Shown here: piece after piece, positions 15,187 through 24,004 of the stretch
How the letters are laid out: each line of letters starts with the position of its first letter
Position numbering within the stretch: position 1 is the stretch's first letter
Origin: an uncultured bacterium
Lineage (GTDB): Bacteria > Cyanobacteriota > Vampirovibrionia > Gastranaerophilales > Gastranaerophilaceae
NCBI GenBank assembly: GCA_949283255.1
Contig: CASDRS010000011.1
Span: 22,987 to 86,986 of the forward strand
DNA: 64,000 nt
Reading direction: 5' to 3'
Notes under the pieces: model-generated
Seen by the model: the letters and a program-made list of their open reading frames with translations, nothing else
Told to the model about the DNA's origin: nothing
Databases searched by the model: none
Translations under genes and position numbers: made by a program

Positions 15187-18165
15187 ATGAAATGTCCAAT
15201 TTGTAAAAAAACAATACCGGATGATTCCATTAGGTGTCCGTATTGTAATACCCGAACCGGTTTAATTTGTAAAAATTGTCACACAGTCAATACGGTTTTT
15301 GATATTGTTTGCAGGAATTGCGGAGAAGAGATTTTGAAGCTTTGCCCTGAGTGCGGTTGTGTAAATTTCCCTAATGCTAAAGTTTGCAGAAAATGCGGGT
15401 ATGAACTTAAAGAGCCTGTTAAAATTGATAAAATTAAGCCAAAAGCTTCACTTAATGACTCGGCAAAATCAAACAAACGTATTGTAAATCAGGAGATTGC
15501 TAAGCAACTTTTAGAAAAGGCGATTTTATCTAAGGATAAGAAAATTATTTCGCTGAGTGGTGTGCGTGGTGTGGGCAAGAGCCATGTTTTGGCAAAGGTA
15601 ATCCAGAGTTTGCAGGAACAAGCTTATGTTTGGTTTTACGGCAAGTGTACTCCTATTACTCAGTTAACTCCCGGCGGTTATTTGCAGGACGTATTGTTTA
15701 ATCTTTTTAATTTGCCTAATTTTTGTATAAATAGCTTGAAGTTTAAAAAAGATGCTACAAAATTATTCCAAAATAAATTCCCTTACCTTGATAATAAAGA
15801 AATTGCGGACTTTTTAAACTTTTTGTATCCTTCTGAGTTCGGCAAATTTGAGGATTTACATAAAAATAAAACAAAGACTTTTAATTTATTAAACAAGATT
15901 TTTGATAAAATTATTCAATATTCTAAATTCGTCATCGTTGTAGACAATTTTGAGACTATTGACGGTTTTTCTTATGAGTTTTTGCATAATTATATTAAAA
16001 AGGATTCTGTTTATAAGGATTTGAAATTACTCCTTTTATATTCTGAGCCACGTCCTTGCAAGGGGTATTTTAATTTGCCTTTAGAAGAGAATGAGGATAT
16101 ATATTTTGATTTAACACTTGAGCCTTTTGATGCTGACCAAATGGTCAAGTTTATAGCCAAAAAAGAAGAAAAAAATTCTGATTTCCCTGCGATAACTGAT
16201 AGCGAGAATACATTAATTATGACTCAGTGCGGTGGTATTCCTGCATATATCGAGCAGGCGCTTGGCTTAAGGTTGGATTCTCAGGTTGCGGATTGTGAAT
16301 TCGAACTGCCGGAAAAGTATGCAGATCTTGTTGCAAAGAGAATATTTATTTTGGGCGAAATTAATAAAGAAGCTTATACTTTGCTTATGGGCTGTGCAAT
16401 TTTGGGTGATAAAATTAATTTGAATTTAATACAGCAGATTTTTGATTATGATGATAAAGTTTTTGGAGATATTATCACTTATTTGAATAAAATGAATTTT
16501 ATTGTTCCTTTAAATGATATTTTTTACCAGTTTAAGGATCTTCTTTTGTGGGAGACAATTCTGAATGTTGCGAAAACCGATGAGCAATACATAGCATTAA
16601 ATACTCGTATATGTAATGCGCTTGTGAACTTTACTCCAAATTCTAATGCGATTTTTGGTATTATTGCCCAAAATATTAAGAACCCGAGTTTGGCGCTTGA
16701 TATATGGACTCGAAATACTCGTTTGGCTTCATATATAGGCGATATCGGTTTGTATTCAATATCTCAAAAGCAGTGTCTTGCGCTAATAAATGAATTGGAT
16801 GAAACTAAAACTTTAAGAATACGTTATAATATTTCTGAAAGATTGGGCAAATTATTGTCGGATTACAACCCGAAAGAGGCTATGGATTATTTGCCTGACG
16901 CTATTGCAAATGCGGAAGCGTTAGAAGATGTTCCAAAAGAGATAGAGCTTTTGGCTTATTTGACATATTGCTGTAGTAAGACAGGGACTTATTTCGGGAA
17001 TGTTGAATGCGTTGACAGCGTGTTGAGTAAAATTCCGCAAGACAAAAAGTTGGAAATAGCTCTGGTGAAGAGTGCAAAACTGAAAGCGCTTCTTGCAATA
17101 GGAAATTGCGGGCAGGTTGTTAATATGATTGACAACGAGATTATGCCTGTTTTTGATGAGATTTTAAAGACAAATTATACAAGGGTTGATATTCCGTCAA
17201 GTATCGTTCTCGAAACTTGGTTTAATACGTATTTAGTGTTGGCGGAAGCTCTTACTATGCAAGGAAATGACAGGTCGTTCGAAGTTTTGACAATTCTTTT
17301 CGAAATTTTGGAGCGTAACAACATTCAGGATGTTTCGTATATTTGTAAGTGCAAACTCATATTAGCTCAAGCTAATACTATGAAAGGCGATTACACAACA
17401 AGTGAAAAGTTGTTAGAAGATATTATGAAACAGTATCAAGACAAAAATCTTGATGATGAAGCCATAATAAAATGGAATACTATCAATATTATAAATAATT
17501 TTATGCGCAAAAAATACAAGGATATGCAGGACGATTTGTTCCAGATTGTAACTTTTGCAAATAATTGCGGAGATGTGTTTACAAAAAACATGATGAAAAC
17601 TTTGCTGGGTAAGTTATTTAATGATACTGATAAGACCAAAGAGGCTATGAAGATTTATCAAGACCAGATAACTTATTTCTCAAAAGAAAAGATGGCTCTT
17701 GGAGCATTGCTTACTTGGTATTTAATTGCAGAAGCTACAATTACAACTGATGGACCTTATGAGGCAAGAGAAATAGCTTCTCAGGCAATCAAAGTTGCGC
17801 AAAACCCTAAGATAGAAAACTATTTCTTCTCTGTTCTTCTGGATATTATTATTGCAAAATCATTTATGGTAACATCTGATTATGATTCCGCAAAAATTCA
17901 TATAGAATCTGCTATTGAGATTGCTAAAAAATATAATATGAATGATTTGTTATCCCGTTTATACCTGTTGTATGGCAGATATTTTAATGAAATCGGACTT
18001 GTTAAATCTGATGAACAAAAAGATTATCTTGAAGGTTCTAAAAAGATGTATGAACTTGCTTCAAATCTTGTTAAACAGACAAGAAATAACCATGTTTATG
18101 TCGAAATTGAAAAAGCAAAAAGTGTGTTGAAATCTTTTGTTGAAGTCAACGGAATTAAGTTATAA
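15187..18165 (+). CDS. Zinc-ribbon AAA/STAND-type NTPase with helical-repeat C-terminus
   Basis: A 992-residue protein. Three N-terminal zinc ribbons are formed by paired CxxC motifs: C3-C6 with C17-C20, C28-C31 with C42-C45, and C53-C56 with C67-C70. A P-loop NTPase domain follows: Walker A GVRGVGKS at about 125-132 and a Walker B-like FVIVVDNFE near 247-255. The rest, about 450-992, is alpha-helical with TPR-like character (repeated A-x-x-L-x-x-A patterns, CKLILAQANTMKGDYTTSEK). This plan resembles MalT/adenylate-cyclase-type STAND ATPases that sense a ligand through the helical repeats; no effector domain or DNA-binding helix-turn-helix is seen at the C-terminus. It probably works with the sigma-like protein encoded just upstream. 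Confidence 0.75.
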   Translation: MKCPICKKTIPDDSIRCPYCNTRTGLICKNCHTVNTVFDIVCRNCGEEILKLCPECGCVNFPNAKVCRKCGYELKEPVKIDKIKPKASLNDSAKSNKRIVNQEIAKQLLEKAILSKDKKIISLSGVRGVGKSHVLAKVIQSLQEQAYVWFYGKCTPITQLTPGGYLQDVLFNLFNLPNFCINSLKFKKDATKLFQNKFPYLDNKEIADFLNFLYPSEFGKFEDLHKNKTKTFNLLNKIFDKIIQYSKFVIVVDNFETIDGFSYEFLHNYIKKDSVYKDLKLLLLYSEPRPCKGYFNLPLEENEDIYFDLTLEPFDADQMVKFIAKKEEKNSDFPAITDSENTLIMTQCGGIPAYIEQALGLRLDSQVADCEFELPEKYADLVAKRIFILGEINKEAYTLLMGCAILGDKINLNLIQQIFDYDDKVFGDIITYLNKMNFIVPLNDIFYQFKDLLLWETILNVAKTDEQYIALNTRICNALVNFTPNSNAIFGIIAQNIKNPSLALDIWTRNTRLASYIGDIGLYSISQKQCLALINELDETKTLRIRYNISERLGKLLSDYNPKEAMDYLPDAIANAEALEDVPKEIELLAYLTYCCSKTGTYFGNVECVDSVLSKIPQDKKLEIALVKSAKLKALLAIGNCGQVVNMIDNEIMPVFDEILKTNYTRVDIPSSIVLETWFNTYLVLAEALTMQGNDRSFEVLTILFEILERNNIQDVSYICKCKLILAQANTMKGDYTTSEKLLEDIMKQYQDKNLDDEAIIKWNTINIINNFMRKKYKDMQDDLFQIVTFANNCGDVFTKNMMKTLLGKLFNDTDKTKEAMKIYQDQITYFSKEKMALGALLTWYLIAEATITTDGPYEAREIASQAIKVAQNPKIENYFFSVLLDIIIAKSFMVTSDYDSAKIHIESAIEIAKKYNMNDLLSRLYLLYGRYFNEIGLVKSDEQKDYLEGSKKMYELASNLVKQTRNNHVYVEIEKAKSVLKSFVEVNGIKL

Positions 18166-18187
18166 ATATTGAAACTAAGGAAAATTT

Positions 18188-19102
18188 ATGAATACCCTGT
18201 CAAAAGAAGAATTACTAAAACTATATCATCTTGATTTAAAAGAGTTGCTTGAAATATCAGCTAAGTATGTAAAAAATGAAGTAAGTTTTTGTTCGCTGGT
18301 AAATGCAAGAAATGGCAAATGTTCGCAAAACTGTAAGTATTGTGCTCAAAGCTCATATTACCGTACGGATATTGAAAGTTATCCGCTCATAAGTTTGGAT
18401 GAAGTTCGAGTTTCAGCACTTGATGCAAAGAAAAATCACGCATCAAAGTTTGCAATTGTTACTTCCGGAAAAACTCCAGACGAGAGTGATTTTGATACCA
18501 TACTTGAGATGATAGAAGAAGTGAACAAAATAGACGGTCTGAGAAGCTGTGCTTCTATCGGAATCTTGACAGAGGAGCAAGCTGAAAAATTGGCTTCGGT
18601 CGGACTAAAAAGATTTCATCATAATATAAACACTTGTAGATCTTATTATCCTGAAGTTTGCACTACTCACAGTTGGGAAGACAGATATAATACTTGTAAG
18701 CTTGTAAAAAAATACGGCATGGAGCTTTGCTGTGGTGTAATACTCGGTATGGGGGAGAGTGTTGAGCAGAGAATTGAGATGGCTTTGGAACTTAGAGAAA
18801 TAGAGCCTGACAGTATTCCTATAAATATTCTTATGCCAATTCCAAGTACTCCTTTTGAGAACTACTTAGACAAAATAGATGAAGAAAATGTCTTAAGGAC
18901 TTTGGCTGTTTTTAAAATTGCAAACCCTAATTCTATTTTGCGTTTTTGCGGCGGAAGAATGAGGCTGTCCGATGAAAACCAAAAACTCGCCCTTACCAGT
19001 TGTGTAGAGGGTATTCTTATAGGAAACTATTTGACAACAGTCGGTAAAAATCCTCAAGAAGATTATGAGATGGTAACTAAACTCGGTAAAAAAATAGTTT
19101 AG
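18188..19102 (+). CDS. bioB: Biotin synthase
   Basis: A 304-residue radical SAM enzyme that inserts sulfur into dethiobiotin. The CSQNCKYCAQSS motif carries the three [4Fe-4S] cysteines; FAIVTSGKTP, RSCASIGIL, HHNINTCRSYYP and the C-terminal RFCGGRMRLSD are BioB signatures that include residues for the auxiliary [2Fe-2S] cluster. AGGAAAA lies before the ATG. It follows the NTPase gene after 22 bases. No other biotin gene is nearby except the degenerate BioD-like gene at 4348, so the pathway must be completed elsewhere or by salvage. Confidence 0.95.
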   Translation: MNTLSKEELLKLYHLDLKELLEISAKYVKNEVSFCSLVNARNGKCSQNCKYCAQSSYYRTDIESYPLISLDEVRVSALDAKKNHASKFAIVTSGKTPDESDFDTILEMIEEVNKIDGLRSCASIGILTEEQAEKLASVGLKRFHHNINTCRSYYPEVCTTHSWEDRYNTCKLVKKYGMELCCGVILGMGESVEQRIEMALELREIEPDSIPINILMPIPSTPFENYLDKIDEENVLRTLAVFKIANPNSILRFCGGRMRLSDENQKLALTSCVEGILIGNYLTTVGKNPQEDYEMVTKLGKKIV

Positions 19103-19119
19103 AAAATATAAAAAGCATT

Positions 19120-20412
19120 TTATTCAAAAACTTTTTTATAAATTACATCTATATTTTTTAAGAAAGCTTTTTTATCAAACAACTCTTCAATCTCATTTTT
19201 GCTGAGTCTTGAAGTAACATCGTTGTCATCAAGAAGATTTGCTTTGAAATTGCCGTCATTTTCAAACGCTTCAAGAGCATTTCTTTGTACAACTCGGTAT
19301 GCTTCTTCTCTGGTTAAGCCTTTTTCTATCAATTTTAATAGTACTTTTTGTGAAAATACTATCCCGCCGAATTTGTCGGTATTTTTAAGCATATTGTCCT
19401 TATGTACAACCAGATTTTCCAAAATGTTGTTAAATCTTGCAAGCATAAAGTCCACAAGTGTAAGACTATCAGGGAAAATTATACGCTCAGCTGAACTGTG
19501 TGAAATATCTCGTTCATGCCATAGCGGAATATCCTCGAGTGCTACTATAGAATTTGCACGAACAACTCTTGCTAACCCGCATAAATTTTCGCTTAAAATT
19601 GGGTTTTTCTTATGCGGCATTGCAGAGGACCCCTTTTGGTTCTGATCAAATCCTTCTTCTACTTCAAGAACTTCGGTTCTTTGCAGGTGTCTTATTTCTG
19701 TTGCAAATTGCTCAATTACACTTGCAATAAGTGCCAGAGATTGCATAAAGTATGCGTGATAATCTCTTGCGATAATTTGTGTTGAAATTTTGACAGGTTT
19801 AAGTCCAAGATTTGCGCAAGTGAGTTCTTCCACTTCCGGCGGAATATTGCTGTAAGTCCCGACAGGTCCTGAAACTTGGCCTACACGAATTTGCTCAAGT
19901 GCGTTTCTAAAATTGTTTCTTTGACGGTTTAAAATATCAATCCACGAGCAAAGCTTGACTCCAAAAGTCATTATTTCTGCGTGTACCCCGTGAGAACGTC
20001 CGATACATAAAGTGTCTCTATGTTTTTCTGCGAGGATTTTTAGTGTATTTATAACCGTATTCAAATCGTTCAGAATTATCTTGCCGCTGTCTTGAATTTG
20101 AAGCGAGAATGCTGTATCTATGACATCAGAACTTGTCATTCCAACGTGCATATATTTTGCCAAATCTCCAAGACTTTCGTTAACACTCGTTAAAAACGCA
20201 ATAACGTCGTGTTTGACCTCTCGTTCAATTTCTTCAATACGCTTAAGATCAAATTTTGCGTTGTTTTTTAATTCTTCTATATCTTCTTTAGGGAAGATGC
20301 CCAATTCGGCGTACGCTTCACAGACTGCAATTTCTACATTTAAGTAATATGAAAACTTAGATTGCAGTGACCATATATTTTTAATTTCATCACGAGAATA
20401 TCTATCAATCAT
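19120..20412 (-). CDS. purB: Adenylosuccinate lyase
   Basis: A 430-residue fumarase/aspartase superfamily enzyme acting twice in purine synthesis. Signatures are SRDEIKNIWS at the N-terminus, MTSSDVIDTA, the SHGVHAE histidine region and the superfamily signature GSSAMPHKKNP with the catalytic serine. I chose ATG 20412 (MIDRYSRDEI) rather than the frame opening at 20430: it is the conserved PurB N-terminus and lies exactly six bases after a minus-strand TATAAT preceded by TGC. There is no Shine-Dalgarno sequence, so it is probably leaderless. It is convergent with bioB. Confidence 0.95.
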   Translation of the reverse strand: MIDRYSRDEIKNIWSLQSKFSYYLNVEIAVCEAYAELGIFPKEDIEELKNNAKFDLKRIEEIEREVKHDVIAFLTSVNESLGDLAKYMHVGMTSSDVIDTAFSLQIQDSGKIILNDLNTVINTLKILAEKHRDTLCIGRSHGVHAEIMTFGVKLCSWIDILNRQRNNFRNALEQIRVGQVSGPVGTYSNIPPEVEELTCANLGLKPVKISTQIIARDYHAYFMQSLALIASVIEQFATEIRHLQRTEVLEVEEGFDQNQKGSSAMPHKKNPILSENLCGLARVVRANSIVALEDIPLWHERDISHSSAERIIFPDSLTLVDFMLARFNNILENLVVHKDNMLKNTDKFGGIVFSQKVLLKLIEKGLTREEAYRVVQRNALEAFENDGNFKANLLDDNDVTSRLSKNEIEELFDKKAFLKNIDVIYKKVFE

Positions 20413-20418
20413 AAATTG

Positions 20419-20424
20419 ATTATA
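20419..20424 (-). promoter_or_regulatory. Extended -10 of leaderless purB
   Basis: On the minus strand TGCTATAAT, then six bases (CAATTT), then the purB ATG at 20412. Confidence 0.6.
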
Positions 20425-20472
20425 GCACAAAATTTCTAATATAAAACCACTGCAAAAAGTTAAGTTTTTGTT

Positions 20473-22269
20473 TTATGCAGAATACATCTTCAAGGTTCTT
20501 TCCATGTTTTTGCTTATGACAGATTTGACTGAATCATATTCTGTTTGAAGTGCGCTGTGTTCAGTATCAAGAAGTTTTAGCATGCTGTCATATTGCTTGT
20601 CTTTGGATTCTATATCTTTTGTTTTTGCTTCATATTCTGCTTCTGCTTTTGCGATAGCAGCTTCATCAGTTTCTGATGAAATATCAAGTGCATTTGTATA
20701 GATAATAGATGTCCATGCTCCGTCTTGCAGGCCTGTACCTTCTTCTGTAGGGTTTTGATAATTTACTCTCTCTAATGTAATTGAACCGCTCTCAAGTGAA
20801 TATTTAAGCCATTCTGCACTGTTCATAAGTCCATCTTCAAGAATATCGTATCTCATTGATGTCGTATCTGTTTTGTTGACAACAATGTTTCCGTTTTCAT
20901 CAAGAGTTGTGTCAATGGTTGTATTTGTTTGAGTACCATCTTTTTCATCGCTAGGGCCGTTCATTCTGTGCCATAGATTTACGTACCATTGTGCTTTATC
21001 TTTGTCATCGTATTCATAGATTGGTTTGTCTATTGTGTAAGGTACATCTTTCATTTGAGGTTCTTGTGCTTCCCAATCTGATAAATCTTTTTCATATAGG
21101 TCACTGTCAAATACGTTTTTAGTAAACGCAAGGCTCATATCTTCTTGGAAGGTTTTGATCATATCAACAAGTACTGTATTATAATCAATTCCTAAGTCAC
21201 CGCTATGATCTACTGCATAATATAAATCTATACATTTTTGATAAAGAGTTTTTTGTTCTATTCCTGTAATATTGCCGTCTGCATCGTAGGTATAGCAATA
21301 GTTACTCAAAAGTTGTTGGACTTCTGTTGGTGTTGTACCGTTTTCTAAAGCTTCTTTAAGATAATAATCACTGATTAATTTATCTGATTCTTTTGCGCTC
21401 GCATCAAGATTTTCTGATGGGTGTTCTGCAGCATATACTGTTTCTCCGTTCCAGCCATCTCTTATGGCATCAGAGACTTTTAACATTGCTTCTGTTGCTC
21501 TTTCACCATTGCTTAATTTTGAGCCACTTATTGCACTATAGTTTATACCTTTACTACTACTAGCTGAAGCAATTATTTCAATTTGCTTGCCTGTAGTTGT
21601 GTCTTTATATTTTGGATATTTACTTTCGTCTGCTGTACCGTTTCCTGTTGTTTCAAGATCTATCATATGGGCAAGTACGTGCAGGTAACATCTGCTTGTA
21701 CCTCCTGTAGCTGCATTAAAACAACTGGAAGAAGCTTCTTTAAATATGTTATATAATTCGCTGTCTGTGCCTGATACTTCTGTCCAATATTTTTCGTTTG
21801 TTGCGTCAGGTTTACCTTTTTGCCATTCTTCGTATTCCTTTTGCCACTTTTCATATTCGGTTTTGTATTCAGGGTTTTCTATGGTTTCAACTTCACCTGT
21901 GTCTATTGCTTTTACGCCATATTTTTCCAAAAATTCGTTGATTGTTGTACTGTTTTCATAATTGTCTGCGTCAAGTTCTGATACTAGAATTTGACCTTTG
22001 TTGTTTATTAGACCATATTGGTTTTTCAATGGGGCATATTGCGACAATTGTGTGCCTGTTAAATCAACGTATGATTTGTTTCCGTTTAGGTCATACGTTG
22101 AATATATAAGGTTCGTTGCGTTTAGAGCATCAATATATTCTCTGCTAGCTTCCGTTGTTCTGTTCGCTAATGCCATTTTTGCACTCGTTATTGTCTGTGA
22201 GCGCAATTCGTTATCCGAAAGTCTTGCAGTTATACTTAGTAATTTAGCTTGTGATGCTGATAATCCCAT
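20473..22269 (-). CDS. Filament-like protein with conserved terminal helices, function unknown
   Basis: A 598-residue protein without signal peptide or membrane helix. Both ends are amphipathic helices (N-terminus MGLSASQAKLLSITARL; C-terminus from about residue 545, ending KSVISKNMERTLKMYSA) and the middle is polar, variable-looking and rich in Thr, Asp, Asn and Tyr. Paired terminal helices around a variable centre are the plan of axial proteins such as flagellin, hook proteins and some type III secreted subunits, but I see no specific flagellin motif. The upstream region has a sigma-28-like promoter (22303-22330) and the shared TGTAA repeat (22336-22353), which fits a motility- or surface-linked role. 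This is inference; a coiled-coil cytoplasmic protein is possible. Confidence 0.75.
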   Translation of the reverse strand: MGLSASQAKLLSITARLSDNELRSQTITSAKMALANRTTEASREYIDALNATNLIYSTYDLNGNKSYVDLTGTQLSQYAPLKNQYGLINNKGQILVSELDADNYENSTTINEFLEKYGVKAIDTGEVETIENPEYKTEYEKWQKEYEEWQKGKPDATNEKYWTEVSGTDSELYNIFKEASSSCFNAATGGTSRCYLHVLAHMIDLETTGNGTADESKYPKYKDTTTGKQIEIIASASSSKGINYSAISGSKLSNGERATEAMLKVSDAIRDGWNGETVYAAEHPSENLDASAKESDKLISDYYLKEALENGTTPTEVQQLLSNYCYTYDADGNITGIEQKTLYQKCIDLYYAVDHSGDLGIDYNTVLVDMIKTFQEDMSLAFTKNVFDSDLYEKDLSDWEAQEPQMKDVPYTIDKPIYEYDDKDKAQWYVNLWHRMNGPSDEKDGTQTNTTIDTTLDENGNIVVNKTDTTSMRYDILEDGLMNSAEWLKYSLESGSITLERVNYQNPTEEGTGLQDGAWTSIIYTNALDISSETDEAAIAKAEAEYEAKTKDIESKDKQYDSMLKLLDTEHSALQTEYDSVKSVISKNMERTLKMYSA

Positions 22270-22302
22270 TTTTGACGAAATTTTCCTTTCTGTTCTTTTT
22301 CT

Positions 22303-22330
22303 TTGTCGGCATTGTATATTGTTTTCTTTA
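22303..22330 (-). promoter_or_regulatory. Sigma-28 (FliA)-like promoter of the 598-residue filament-like gene
   Basis: On the minus strand: TAAAGAAA (22330-22323), then GCCGACAA (22310-22303), with 16 bases between TAAA and GCCG. The FliA consensus is TAAA-N15-GCCGATAA. The predicted start of transcription lies about 25 bases before the ATG. Confidence 0.5.
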
Positions 22331-22335
22331 ATTCT

Positions 22336-22353
22336 TTTTACAAAACTTTACAT
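22336..22353 (-). promoter_or_regulatory. Putative operator ATGTAAA-N4-TGTAAAA
   Basis: Second of three matches to the ATGTAAA-N4-TGTAA(A/C)A direct repeat. It ends just upstream of the sigma-28-like -35 element, where an activator would bind. Confidence 0.45.
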
Positions 22354-22389
22354 CATTTTTTTTTAGATTTTTTCATCCTTTTTACGTGC

Positions 22390-22395
22390 TAAAAT
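22390..22395 (+). promoter_or_regulatory. Extended -10 of leaderless MFS gene
   Basis: TGCTAAAAT followed by seven bases and the ATG at 22403; no Shine-Dalgarno. Confidence 0.55.
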
Positions 22396-22402
22396 TATAT
22401 TT

Positions 22403-24004
22403 ATGAATTTGGATGTGGCTGTGGAGCAGAATAAATCTAAAAAAAATATTCCGTTATGGTTGATAGCGTTTACTATTTTATTACCTACTGCTTTTGCTAT
22501 GTTTGCTACATCTGAAACTAACGTTGCGATACCTTATATTGCAGGGTTTTACGGATCTACTTTGGATGAGGCTAACTGGATTATTACAAGTTATATGATT
22601 GCAAATGCTATTACTCTCCCAATGACGGCTTGGTTTGAAAACCTTATGGGGCGTACTAATTTTCTTAAAGTTTTTATCGGACTGTTTACTTTGGGTTCTT
22701 TGTTATGCGCTGTTGCTCCAAGTTTAAATATGATGATTTTAGGCCGTTTAATTCAAGGTATCGGAGGCGGACCTCTGCAACCTATATCACAAGCTATTTT
22801 GTTTGCCTGTTTCCCGTTTGAAAAACGTGGTCAGGCTATGGCTCTGTTTGCTCTGTCTGTCATGGTTTCTTCTATTATGGGGCCTACTATTGGCGGGTTT
22901 ATTGTTGAACATCTCAGTTGGAAGTGGATATATTTGATGAATATTCCTGTGGGTATAATTTCTTGCTTCCTTGTTCAATTTTTTATCCCTGAACCGGAGG
23001 AAAGACATAAACCTAAAAAAGTTGATTATGTCGGATTTTCACTGCTTGTAATTTGGCTTATGACTATGCAGGTTGTGCTTGATAAAGGTGAGCAGTATAA
23101 CTGGTTTGATACGACTTGGGTTGTTTGGTTGAGCGGAATTTCGTTCTTCTCGTTTGTCTTTTTTGTCGTTTGGGAAATCGAAAATAAGGAACCAATGGTT
23201 AACTTGAGAATTTTAAAGGATAGAAATTTCGCAATTGGTACATATTTGGCTGCTTTTGTTAATATGATTATTTATGTTACTATTGTGCTTTTGCCAAAGT
23301 ATTTGCAAAGTATTATCGGATATACGGCATACTTGAGCGGGCTGTCTTTGGCACCGAGGGTTGTTTCTTGTCTTATTATGCTTACTTTTGTCGACAGGCT
23401 TGTTGCAAAGATTGATAACAGAATTCTTGTTGCTATCGGGTTTTTCTTTATCGGCCTGTCAACTTATTATTATACCAATTTAACCTTAATGACATCTTTT
23501 GGGTATTTGGTTTTGCCGAATATGATTTTGGGTGTCGGGGTAATTTTAACAACGGTGCCTTTGTCGGCGCTTGCGCTTGGAACTTTGCCTAAATCAGAAC
23601 TATCTAACGGTGCCGGTTTGCATAGTTTGGCAAAAAGTGTTGCGACAGTAACAAGTATTTCTTTATCTTCTACGATGGTTGCAAGGTTGTCTCAGGCTCA
23701 TCAAACTCATTTGGTCGGAAACTTGGCTATGACTAATCCTGTATTTTTCCATAAATTCGGGGTCATGAGTCATAAGTTTATGTCCAGCCTGCCTATGTAT
23801 TCCGCTCAAATAAAGGCTAATGCATTATATTATAAACAGCTCATTGTACAGTCTAAGATTTTTGCTTACGTAGACGTATTTGCACTTTTTGCAATCGTTT
23901 CGTTCTTTATGATTCCTCTTGCATTTGCTCTTAATGTTGATTTCAAAAAGAAAATCAGTGAGGAAAAATTGAAAATGCCAGTTAAGCAGGAAGAATCCGC
24001 TTAA
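22403..24004 (+). CDS. MFS drug efflux transporter, DHA2 (EmrB/QacA) family
   Basis: A 533-residue protein with about 14 hydrophobic segments, the number typical of DHA2 proton antiporters. Motifs include ANWIITSYMIANAITLPMT (helix 2), GRLIQGIGGGPLQPISQA and the antiporter motif-C-like MGPTIGGFIVEHLSWKWIYL. A long predicted periplasmic loop before the last helix is polar, as in EmrB. No EmrA membrane fusion protein or TolC gene is adjacent, so it may act alone in the inner membrane. Substrate unknown. The stop overlaps that of the convergent GNAT gene by 3-4 bases. Confidence 0.9.
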   Translation: MNLDVAVEQNKSKKNIPLWLIAFTILLPTAFAMFATSETNVAIPYIAGFYGSTLDEANWIITSYMIANAITLPMTAWFENLMGRTNFLKVFIGLFTLGSLLCAVAPSLNMMILGRLIQGIGGGPLQPISQAILFACFPFEKRGQAMALFALSVMVSSIMGPTIGGFIVEHLSWKWIYLMNIPVGIISCFLVQFFIPEPEERHKPKKVDYVGFSLLVIWLMTMQVVLDKGEQYNWFDTTWVVWLSGISFFSFVFFVVWEIENKEPMVNLRILKDRNFAIGTYLAAFVNMIIYVTIVLLPKYLQSIIGYTAYLSGLSLAPRVVSCLIMLTFVDRLVAKIDNRILVAIGFFFIGLSTYYYTNLTLMTSFGYLVLPNMILGVGVILTTVPLSALALGTLPKSELSNGAGLHSLAKSVATVTSISLSSTMVARLSQAHQTHLVGNLAMTNPVFFHKFGVMSHKFMSSLPMYSAQIKANALYYKQLIVQSKIFAYVDVFALFAIVSFFMIPLAFALNVDFKKKISEEKLKMPVKQEESA

